Below the pieces are notes generated by a model. The model ran no database searches, was not told the DNA's origin, and worked only from the letters and a program-made list of their open reading frames with translations. A stretch of DNA of 60,993 nt from contig JAFPZY010000013.1 in assembly GCA_017417025.1 (NCBI GenBank), positions 1 to 60,993 on the forward strand, written 5' to 3'. The stretch comes from Paludibacteraceae bacterium (GTDB lineage: Bacteria; Bacteroidota; Bacteroidia; Bacteroidales; Paludibacteraceae). The position numbers were made by a program, and so were the translations under genes. Positions 52,079 to 60,993 of this stretch are shown piece by piece; the stretch's first letter is position 1, and each line of letters starts with the position of its first letter.

Positions 52079-53075
52079 TGCGTATGCTCTCGTTGTGGAG
52101 AGCCTCGGTGATGGCTATGACGGTGTCTTCGGAGAGTCCGTTGGAGGCAGCCCACATGAGGCGGCGCTCCTGCACCTGCCTGAACCTCTCTGGCTGCACT
52201 ACCTGCATCTGCCGTCCGCGTTTCCATGCGCCTATCTCGCGGCTTATGTCCATGCGGCGTGCGACAGCGTTCCAGATGTCGTCGTCGGCTTCGTCAATCT
52301 GCCGGCGGAGCCATGCGAGGTCGTCGGGCTGCTGTTTGCTGAAGATGCATGGCGGAAGTTCGGCGGGCGTTATCTGCTGCTGCGCGTCGCTTAGTGCTTC
52401 TGCGGGGTTGTTGTGCACCTCCGCCATCAGCCCGTCGTAGCCGAGCGAGGCGGCTGTGAGGCATAGCGGCTGTACGAGGCTGCGCTGTCCCCCCATGTGA
52501 CTGGGGTCGATGAGCAAAGGCGTGCCCGGCAGCAGGCGGCGCAACTGCCATGCCATGCGCCAGCACGGGCGGTGTGCGCAGCCGCGGTGGACTGCAATGA
52601 CGGGGAGACCTGTCTGCTGCATGCGGCGGATGTTGCCCGCCCACAGGGCCGCGTCCTCGTGCATGGGGTTCTTGACGAGCAGGCTTTTCAGCCGTCCTCC
52701 CTGTGCCTGCGCCTGAATGACGGCCTCGGCGATCTGCTGTATGAGTATGGGGCTGGCTCCCGTGCGCGCGCCCGTCCAGAGGTGGTCGATGCCCGCAGCG
52801 GCTGCTTTGAGCACCTGCTCCGGTGTGGCGGCCTCGGTGGCAGTCTCCAGACCTGTAAGGCGGCGCACTTCCGCCAGCCACTGCAGCCCTTCGTCGCCTA
52901 TGCCCTGAAAGCTATCAGGCGAGGTGCGCGGCTTCCACACACCTGCGCGGAAGACGAGCCTGCAGCCCTGTGCCTGCAGGCCGAGGGCGGCAATGGCCTG
53001 TGCTGTGAGCAGCACCTGCGTGCGGCTTTCCGCGGCGCAGGGTCCGGCAACGACAAGAGGAGCTACTGTGTCCAT
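52038..53075 (-). CDS. Bifunctional DAHP synthase-chorismate mutase
   Basis: 345 residues. N-terminal class I DAHP synthase of the KDO8P-synthase-like type (AGPCAAESRTQVLLTAQA; FRAGVWKPRTSPDSFQGIG; LIDPSHMGGQR), about 1-245. C-terminal AroQ-type chorismate mutase, about 255-335 (LRRQIDEADDDIWNAVARRM). It catalyses the first step of the shikimate pathway and the branch to prephenate, allowing the mutase domain to regulate the synthase. The last 13 or so residues are coded by an 11-bp tandem array. It starts 16 bp after valS. Confidence 0.9.
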   Translation of the reverse strand: MDTVAPLVVAGPCAAESRTQVLLTAQAIAALGLQAQGCRLVFRAGVWKPRTSPDSFQGIGDEGLQWLAEVRRLTGLETATEAATPEQVLKAAAAGIDHLWTGARTGASPILIQQIAEAVIQAQAQGGRLKSLLVKNPMHEDAALWAGNIRRMQQTGLPVIAVHRGCAHRPCWRMAWQLRRLLPGTPLLIDPSHMGGQRSLVQPLCLTAASLGYDGLMAEVHNNPAEALSDAQQQITPAELPPCIFSKQQPDDLAWLRRQIDEADDDIWNAVARRMDISREIGAWKRGRQMQVVQPERFRQVQERRLMWAASNGLSEDTVIAITEALHNESIRTQQPGDNRETTER

Positions 53076-53091
53076 AACGTGGCCTTGTGCT

Positions 53092-55785
<2,694 letters not shown>

Positions 55786-55833
55786 ATATCTTGTTGTTTT
55801 CTGTTTGTGCTTGTTTTATCATTCATTATTTTC

Positions 55834-56055
55834 TCATTCCATTTTCCCCGTTTTTAGTTCGTTGGCGAGGAAGGAATATACATATCGCGGACTTTGGTAA
55901 TACAGTGCAGTCGCGTCTTCCTGCAGGCGCAGATATGTGTCTGAATTGATTACAGAGGACAGTGCCTGCTCCATCGTCAGTTGCGGTTGTTCTTCCATCA
56001 GCAACGAGGCCAGGTTAGTCACCATATCAAGTTTCATTTGCTCCTTATCACTCAT
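55834..56055 (-). CDS. Small DUF3791-like protein
   Basis: 73 residues: helical MVTNLASLLMEEQPQLTMEQ and ALSSVINSDTYLRLQEDATA, ending YSFLANELKTGKME. It resembles a DUF3791 protein in size and in the segment AL..VINSDTY..L. Its start overlaps the stop of the DUF3990 gene by 4 bp, so the three genes form one operon. Probably a toxin-neutralising or co-acting partner; inferred from context. Confidence 0.6.
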   Translation of the reverse strand: MSDKEQMKLDMVTNLASLLMEEQPQLTMEQALSSVINSDTYLRLQEDATALYYQSPRYVYSFLANELKTGKME

Positions 56056-56525
56056 AACTTCTTTAATAGTCGGATGGCGCGTTCTGTGCCGAAAAAATAT
56101 TGGAAAGTGATACCTTCCATCCTCTGAAGATTCCTCGTAAACGTCTCCGGAGCAATCATTTTGTTCTCAAATTTCCACAATTGCACTCCTACACGGTCAT
56201 TGGCAATCGGTCCGAAAACGATGTCAAAATCATGCATTGGCTTCGGGCTTTCATTCCGGCGGTTCATAAGGATAAACTTTGCCCATTCAAAGGTGTAATC
56301 ATCAAAGCGGAGCACTTTAAGCCGGTTCATTTGCTCCTCATTCACCTCAAAAGTCAATACTGTCGGCGAGCCTTCTTTCAATTGCTCGACCTTAGTCTTG
56401 GCCATTGTCATTGCTTGGCTGTATTCGCGTGACAGATAGAACCCCTGCCCGAAATCCTTGTTGGGTTTGGACTTGGTCAGGTCAATCACGTCGAAGGCTT
56501 TATTGGTTCCGTGGTACAGAATCAT
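56052..56525 (-). CDS. DUF3990 protein (ADP-ribosyltransferase-like)
   Basis: 157 residues. MILYHGTNKAFDVIDLTKSK and DFGQGFYLSREYSQAM follow the YHGT...GxGFYLS pattern of DUF3990, whose fold is related to ADP-ribosyltransferases. This suggests NAD-dependent modification of an unknown target, hence a toxin. It is flanked by two small DUF3791-type genes with 4-bp overlaps on both sides, the arrangement of a toxin-antitoxin module. Confidence 0.75.
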   Translation of the reverse strand: MILYHGTNKAFDVIDLTKSKPNKDFGQGFYLSREYSQAMTMAKTKVEQLKEGSPTVLTFEVNEEQMNRLKVLRFDDYTFEWAKFILMNRRNESPKPMHDFDIVFGPIANDRVGVQLWKFENKMIAPETFTRNLQRMEGITFQYFFGTERAIRLLKKL

Positions 56526-56746
56526 ACTAAAGCCCCTCCGTTTTTGTGGCAGTACTCAGCCATGTCGTTGACCATAGACGCGAATGATTGCGTGTGAACA
56601 TAATCATAATGGTCATCCATGAATGCGATTGCCTGATAGCGGCTCAAGTAGTTAAATGCCTGCTTGAGTGACAACCCGAATCTTTTTCCGAACTCGGTCA
56701 TAAAGATAAGCATCCATTCCAACTTGTCGCGAGTGTTATAAGCCAT
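56522..56746 (-). CDS. DUF3791-family protein, candidate antitoxin
   Basis: 74 residues from MAYNTRDKLEWMLIFMTEFG, chosen over an upstream TTG because AGGAAAAG precedes this ATG and the promoter leaves only about 22 bases. RFGLSLKQAFNYLSRYQAIA and HTQSFASMVNDMAEYC match DUF3791. First gene of the operon, read ahead of the DUF3990 gene. Confidence 0.72.
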   Translation of the reverse strand: MAYNTRDKLEWMLIFMTEFGKRFGLSLKQAFNYLSRYQAIAFMDDHYDYVHTQSFASMVNDMAEYCHKNGGALV

Positions 56747-56774
56747 TTTTATTCTTTTCCTCAAGTTTTGCCTG

Positions 56775-56806
56775 CAAAGTTACGGCTTTTTTGCGACGTG
56801 TGCAAA
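56775..56806 (-). promoter_or_regulatory. Promoter of the DUF3791-DUF3990 operon
   Basis: Minus strand TTTG (56806-56803), 20-bp spacer, TAACTTTG (56782-56775), about 20 bases before the ATG. Confidence 0.75.
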
Positions 56807-56880
56807 TAGTTTTGTATTTTTCCGCGAAAAGCGGTGGCGGTGCCTGCCCCGTATGGCGCAACGGGCGCAGAAAGAGAGGC

Positions 56881-57900
56881 TCAGGAGTCAGGGTCGATAG
56901 CCGCACTCCTGGGTGCTACATAGCCTGCGTCCGGAGCGGAGCAGGGTGCGTCTGCGGCAGGACCGTGTGCGTGCAATGGTGGAAGGCGGAAGATGTTTTC
57001 CCTGATCCAGTATCTTGTCATGCGCATGGCTCTTGGCAGCCTCCACCTGAAGAACTTGCGCACACGCCGCCTGAGGTGCCTGAAAGGCGACCTGCGCTTG
57101 TGTACATGGTCAAGGGTGAAGGGCGGGTACTCGATGCTGACGAGATATAGGCCTTCGGCAGGTGCCGATGCGCCGGCTGCCGTGCGCTGCTGTGCGTCTA
57201 TTATTTCCTGGAACTGCTCTATGGTTATTTTGCCGCGCCCGACATCAAACAGCGTGCCTACCACCGCCCGCACCATGTTGCGCAGAAAGCGGTTGGCTTT
57301 GATGGTGAAGACTGCCGTGCACTCTCCGTCTTTGGGCACGTGGGCATATTGGTTCTTGGGCTTTGCGGGGTAGCTCACCTCCCACTTGGCATGCATTACG
57401 GTGCACATCGTGGTCTTCGAGTCGTGCTCCGTCTTGCAGAAAGAGGCGAAGTCGTGTCGGCCGAGCAGCAGTCGCGCCGCGCGGTTCATGGCATCGAAGT
57501 CGAGTCCGCGCGGCACCACGGTGACTCCTTTCCGGCGGAAGGGGTCGGCGGTGGTGGTGATGTAGTATTTGTACGTCCTCGACAGGGCGGAGAACCTTGC
57601 GTGCAGGCTTTCCGGCACGGGGAAGACATCGCTTACATGCACGGCATCGGACATCAGCGCGTTCAGTTTGTCGGCGAGGCTTGAGTAAGGCAGCGGTATG
57701 GGCGAAGATATGTGCGCATACATCTCAATGGCATGTACGCCGGTGTCGGTGCGCCCGGCAAAACTGACGGGCACGCGTATCCGGAAGAGAGTGAAGAGGG
57801 CTTTCTCCATCTCTGCCTGCACCGTGGGGACTCCCTCCGCCTGCATCTGCGAGCCGTGGAAATCAGTGCCGCAATATGAAAACCGAATGAAGTAACGCAT
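56881..57900 (-). CDS. truA: tRNA pseudouridine(38-40) synthase with C-terminal extension
   Basis: 339 residues. The core (residues about 1-265) is TruA: FSYCGTDFHGSQMQAEG, catalytic Asp in AGRTDTGVHA (about 51) and FLRNMVRAVVGTLFDVGRG. It modifies U38-U40 of the tRNA anticodon arm. About 70 further residues, very basic at first (HKRRSPFRHLRRRVRKFF), are not part of the family and may add RNA affinity or come from a shifted stop. The start lies 38 bp inside the 3' end of the flippase gene. Confidence 0.9.
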   Translation of the reverse strand: MRYFIRFSYCGTDFHGSQMQAEGVPTVQAEMEKALFTLFRIRVPVSFAGRTDTGVHAIEMYAHISSPIPLPYSSLADKLNALMSDAVHVSDVFPVPESLHARFSALSRTYKYYITTTADPFRRKGVTVVPRGLDFDAMNRAARLLLGRHDFASFCKTEHDSKTTMCTVMHAKWEVSYPAKPKNQYAHVPKDGECTAVFTIKANRFLRNMVRAVVGTLFDVGRGKITIEQFQEIIDAQQRTAAGASAPAEGLYLVSIEYPPFTLDHVHKRRSPFRHLRRRVRKFFRWRLPRAMRMTRYWIRENIFRLPPLHAHGPAADAPCSAPDAGYVAPRSAAIDPDS

Positions 57901-59356
57901 TTATTTCGGGCGATAGTTTGAGTCTGTATGCCAGCCACGCGAACATGCCGAACAGCAGCGCAGTGCGGACAAGCGCGCTGAGCCACACGCCTGCACCGGA
58001 CATGAAATGCAAGGCGGCGCAGTTAAGCACGAGCACAGCAACAAATATATATAGTATGCGCGCCTGCGCACGCGCAAAAGGCGAGACGTGCACGGCACGA
58101 TGTACAGTCAGCAGAATAAGAATGAAGTACAGGACGTATGACAGCAGGTTGGCGAGCGCGGCTCCGGTCATGCCGAGTGGCGGAATGAGCATGTTGTTGA
58201 GCACTATGGCGGCTACAGTGAGCAGTGCGGAGAAGAGGAGCGTGAAAGCATAGAACCGGCTGTAGTTGAGCGCGGAGAGTGAGAAAGAGAACGTGGCTAT
58301 AAGCAGCTGCGAGAGCCCGAGCAGGAACACCGCGCTGCGTGCAGCTGAGTAGGTGGCTCCGTTGGGGAGCAGGTGATAGACAAGGTCGATGTTAAGCCAG
58401 ATGAGGAGGAAGATGGCGCAGCCTACGAGCAGGGCGTTGGTCGTCACCTGCTGCATCAGAGCCGAGGTCTGCGGGCGGTCGCCGTCCTTGATGGCTGCGG
58501 CAAGTTGCGGCGCGGCAATGGCTGTGAGCGAGCGGTAAGGAATGGAAACCATGACTGCCATGTAGGTGGCGATGGCGAAGATGCCGGTGTAGTCAAGCCC
58601 CATCTTGGCCGTGATGAAGAAAGAGGATAGCACCGGCGCGAGGGCCGAGGCGAGCGAGGAGGCAATGAGGAAAGCCGTGTAAAGCAGAAAACTGCGCACC
58701 AGCTGCCTGTGCCCGCGCAGGAAAGTCAGGTCGGGGCGCAGCGACACTTTGCCGATGGCAAAGAAATAGACGAGGTCGGTCAGTGCGGCCAGCGCATAGA
58801 CGGCGCAGAGCGAGAGCACAAAGCCGTCCATCGAAAGCAGGCGGAAAGCATAGCACAAGTAGCAGACCAGCAGGCCGATACGCACCCCAACCTCGCGCAC
58901 GGCACGCGGAACCACGATGCGCATGCAGACGTTGGAGCAGGTCTCGAACACGGTCTGATAGAGCATGAAGAAGGCTATGGGGAGCACAAAGTACCAGTAG
59001 TCCACAAACAGCGGCGACTTCTCGCCGAACCATGCCTCCACAGGAGTGCGGAACGCCAGAAAAACAAGCGAGAAAACGGCAAACCCCGCCAAAGGCACTA
59101 ACAGCGACCAGAAGAAAAAGCCGTGCGTGCGTCCTTCCGAGCGGAAATAGGGGAAGAAGCGTATGACAGACGAGGTCGTCCCCAACTGCGCCAGCCCGAC
59201 AAAGAGCGTCGCTGCGTCAAGCAGCACACGCGCCAACCCGATTTCCTCGGCCGTGAGGAAACGGGTCAGCACGAAGAATGTGGTAAAAAAGCCCACCGCA
59301 ACGCCGATGTACGTCACGATGGTGCCTTTTATGCTTTGTCGAGCTATGATACCCAT
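57863..59356 (-). CDS. Polysaccharide (Wzx-type) flippase, MOP superfamily
   Basis: 497 residues with about 14 membrane segments. The N terminus reads IARQSIKGTIVTYIGVAVGF. The family flips lipid-linked oligosaccharides across the inner membrane in capsule, O-antigen or lipid-linked glycan synthesis. No glycosyltransferases lie nearby, so the substrate is open. The 3' end overlaps truA by 38 bp. A TTTCGAC array separates it from the FKBP gene upstream. Confidence 0.85.
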   Translation of the reverse strand: MGIIARQSIKGTIVTYIGVAVGFFTTFFVLTRFLTAEEIGLARVLLDAATLFVGLAQLGTTSSVIRFFPYFRSEGRTHGFFFWSLLVPLAGFAVFSLVFLAFRTPVEAWFGEKSPLFVDYWYFVLPIAFFMLYQTVFETCSNVCMRIVVPRAVREVGVRIGLLVCYLCYAFRLLSMDGFVLSLCAVYALAALTDLVYFFAIGKVSLRPDLTFLRGHRQLVRSFLLYTAFLIASSLASALAPVLSSFFITAKMGLDYTGIFAIATYMAVMVSIPYRSLTAIAAPQLAAAIKDGDRPQTSALMQQVTTNALLVGCAIFLLIWLNIDLVYHLLPNGATYSAARSAVFLLGLSQLLIATFSFSLSALNYSRFYAFTLLFSALLTVAAIVLNNMLIPPLGMTGAALANLLSYVLYFILILLTVHRAVHVSPFARAQARILYIFVAVLVLNCAALHFMSGAGVWLSALVRTALLFGMFAWLAYRLKLSPEINALLHSVFILRH

Positions 59357-59384
59357 TTGTCTGTCTGTTTAGTCGAAGGTAATC

Positions 59385-59472
59385 AGGCTTTCGACTTTCG
59401 ACTTTCGACTTTCGACTTTCAACTTTCGACCTTCGACTTTCGACTTTCGACTCTTGACTTTCGACTTTCGAC
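59385..59472. repeat. TTTCGAC 7-bp repeat array, copy 3
   Basis: About twelve TTTCGAC-type words with single changes (TTTCAAC, CTCTTGAC), filling the gap between the flippase start and the FKBP stop. Confidence 0.85.
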
Positions 59473-59478
59473 TGAAAC

Positions 59479-60729
59479 TCAGTCCTCAATGCCGAGCAGT
59501 TCCACCTCGAAGATGAGAGTGGAGTAGGGCGGAATGTTGCCTGCGGCGCGTTCTCCGTACCCCAGTTCCTGCGGGATGTAGAGGCGGTACTTGCTGCCGA
59601 CGGGCATGAGCTGCAGTCCTTCTGTCCAGCCTTTGATCACCTGGTTGAGCCCGAAGGAAGCGGGTTCGCCGCGCTCAATCGAGCTGTCGAACACGGTGCC
59701 GTCGATGAGCTTGCCCTCGTAGTGCACGCGCACTTTGTCGGTGGCTGCGGGTTTGCGCCCGTTACCCTGCTTGAGCACCTCGTACTGAAGCCCGCTCTCG
59801 GTCACTTTCACTCCCTCTTTCAGGGCGTTCTCGGCAAGGAACTGCTCGCCTTTGGCTTTGGTGTCGCCGTACTTGATGTAGTTGAGGGTGTTCTGCACAT
59901 ACTCGCCCGCCGTCTGCTGGGTGAACTGTGTGTCATGTCCTTTCATGCCGTTCACAAAACCTTGTTTGATGAGCTCGAAGTCGGTCGCAAGTGCTGCTTC
60001 GCCGAGCAGGCCTTCCGATTCCTGCGACTTGATGGTCTTGCCTATCTGCTCGCCCATGTTCATCAGTTGCGGGTTGCGCACTTTCAGTTTCATGGCTTTG
60101 TTCAGTTCCTTGATGAAGGCTTTGGTGTCGTCGCCTGTAGAGTCGTTGGCGAGCACGTACATCTTTATCTCGCTGCCGTTGAGCATGCCGAAAGCGTAGT
60201 TCAGGCTGTCGGTCAGGTCCTTGAGTTCCACGGTCTTGACCTTGTCGGTGCATTTGCCTGTCACGGGCTTGCCGGCAACTGCCTCCGACCCCATGGAAGC
60301 CGTGTACTGCGACTGGAAGAAGTTGCGGGCTGCGTCGGCGGTCATAACGGTCGTGTCGCCGTGCAGACCGTTCACCAGGCCCTGGAAGAACATCTTTTCG
60401 TTCAGTGTCCACGCTTTGTTGTCGGCCAAACCGGTCTTTTCGGAGGCTTTGATGGCCATGCCTATGTTGCGTCCCACAGAAGAGGCTTCGTCCAGTTCTT
60501 CCACTTTGCCGTCATAGCCGCGCTGGAGTGCGTCCATAAATTCGGCGATGACCACGTCGCTGCTGTCCTCTGAGAAGTGCTGCATCTTGATCATGGCTCC
60601 GTTCACGAAGCCGAGAGCATAGTTGATAGAGTCCGTCTGGTCGGAGAGGACTGCGTCTTTGGCGGTGTAGGTGTTGCCGCACGATACCATTGCCATGGCA
60701 AAGATGGCGAGAATGCTTAGTTTTTTCAT
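59479..60729 (-). CDS. FKBP-type isomerase lipoprotein with duplicated N-terminal domain
   Basis: 416 residues. Lipobox MAMVSCGN. Two FKBP N-terminal dimerisation domains in tandem ([20 protein letters not shown] and [20 protein letters not shown]), then a C-terminal FKBP catalytic domain ([53 protein letters not shown]). A periplasmic or outer-membrane folding catalyst, FkpA-like but with the N-terminal domain doubled. A second FKBP gene is directly upstream on the same strand. Confidence 0.9.
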   Translation of the reverse strand: MKKLSILAIFAMAMVSCGNTYTAKDAVLSDQTDSINYALGFVNGAMIKMQHFSEDSSDVVIAEFMDALQRGYDGKVEELDEASSVGRNIGMAIKASEKTGLADNKAWTLNEKMFFQGLVNGLHGDTTVMTADAARNFFQSQYTASMGSEAVAGKPVTGKCTDKVKTVELKDLTDSLNYAFGMLNGSEIKMYVLANDSTGDDTKAFIKELNKAMKLKVRNPQLMNMGEQIGKTIKSQESEGLLGEAALATDFELIKQGFVNGMKGHDTQFTQQTAGEYVQNTLNYIKYGDTKAKGEQFLAENALKEGVKVTESGLQYEVLKQGNGRKPAATDKVRVHYEGKLIDGTVFDSSIERGEPASFGLNQVIKGWTEGLQLMPVGSKYRLYIPQELGYGERAAGNIPPYSTLIFEVELLGIED

Positions 60730-60778
60730 TGTCTTGGTTTTATGTGTTGTTTTTGATATGTCAATTATCAGTTGTCAG

Positions 60779-60993
60779 TTATTCTATCCCGAGCAGTTCC
60801 ACTGTGAAGATTAGGGTCGCGTATGGCGGAATGCTGCCTCCTGCGCCCTGTGCGCCGTAGCCGAGCTCGTAAGGGATGTAGAGCTTGTATTTGCTGCCCA
60901 CCGACATGAGCTGCAGCCCTTCTGTCCAGCCTTTGATCACCTGGTTGAGCCCGAAGGTGATGGGCTCACCGCGCTTGTAGCTGCTGTCGAACA
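60779..60993 (-). CDS. C-terminal part of a second FKBP-type isomerase (5' end outside window)
   Basis: Translation of the minus strand from the edge gives [40 protein letters not shown] and [12 protein letters not shown] before a TAA at 60781-60779. It closely matches the C-terminal domain of the neighbouring FKBP, a tandem paralogue. The N-terminal part is not in the window. Confidence 0.85.
   Translation of the reverse strand, partial: FDSSYKRGEPITFGLNQVIKGWTEGLQLMSVGSKYKLYIPYELGYGAQGAGGSIPPYATLIFTVELLGIE

Overview
The window reads as chromosomal DNA of a Bacteroidales bacterium (phylum Bacteroidota), probably a gut or oral commensal. Evidence: a complete SprA/Sov translocon gene of the type IX secretion system (T9SS); families typical of the order (DUF4924, DUF4292, fused SpmA-SpmB, DAHP synthase-chorismate mutase fusion); Listeria-Bacteroides (InlB B-type) repeat surface proteins; an Mpi-type serine invertase; and ten promoters that fit the Bacteroidota pattern TTG/TTTG, 20 bp, TAnnTTTG. 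I cannot assign a family or genus.

Layout. 1-579: 3' end of a repeat-rich surface protein. 692-10619 (minus): ruvA, sprA, a NadR-like kinase and spmAB, read from one promoter. 10.6-11.75 kb: an intergenic region full of tandem repeats. 11.76-18.34 kb (plus): tetR-tolC-adaptor-RND efflux operon ending in a PII-like gene, then a U32-family gene. 20.1-20.9 kb: repeats. 20.9-24.6 kb (minus): a small peptide gene and a 1165-residue T9SS-type surface protein. 24.6-25.6 kb: a segment that looks like an invertible promoter. 25.6-33.4 kb (minus): housekeeping and envelope genes (trmH-like, rimM, lipoproteins, FKBP, envC-like, DUF4292, TPR, dut, lipid kinase) ending in a PIN toxin-antitoxin pair. 34.1-37.4 kb: an antitoxin with a truncated toxin, a well-expressed-looking lipoprotein/outer-membrane pair, and a YoeB module. 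37.6-45.6 kb: two giant tandem paralogous surface proteins. 45.8-48.7 kb (minus): nth, DUF4924, hslR, pth, rplY, tRNA-Gln. 49.1 kb (plus): the invertase. 49.9-60.99 kb (minus): uvrB, DAHP synthase-chorismate mutase, valS, a DUF3791/DUF3990 three-gene module, truA, a polysaccharide flippase and two FKBP-type isomerases, the second cut by the window edge.

Most notable system. At 25075-25324, two 26-bp perfect inverted repeats with a non-palindromic central dinucleotide flank 198 bp carrying a consensus promoter. In the sequenced orientation the promoter points away from the 1165-residue surface protein; inversion would aim it at that gene. A serine invertase of the family that flips such promoters in Bacteroides lies 24 kb away, and sprA, the T9SS channel, is also present. 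This suggests phase-variable display of a T9SS adhesin-like protein. The four surface proteins share a C-terminal tail that is a candidate T9SS sorting signal.

Other structure: several families of short tandem arrays (many with an 11-bp period, two running into the coding sequences of valS and the DAHP synthase gene), a dispersed palindromic element in five copies, a 19-bp minisatellite in the 5' leader of the efflux operon, and a repeated chain of overlapping start and stop codons ahead of the PIN-system antitoxin.
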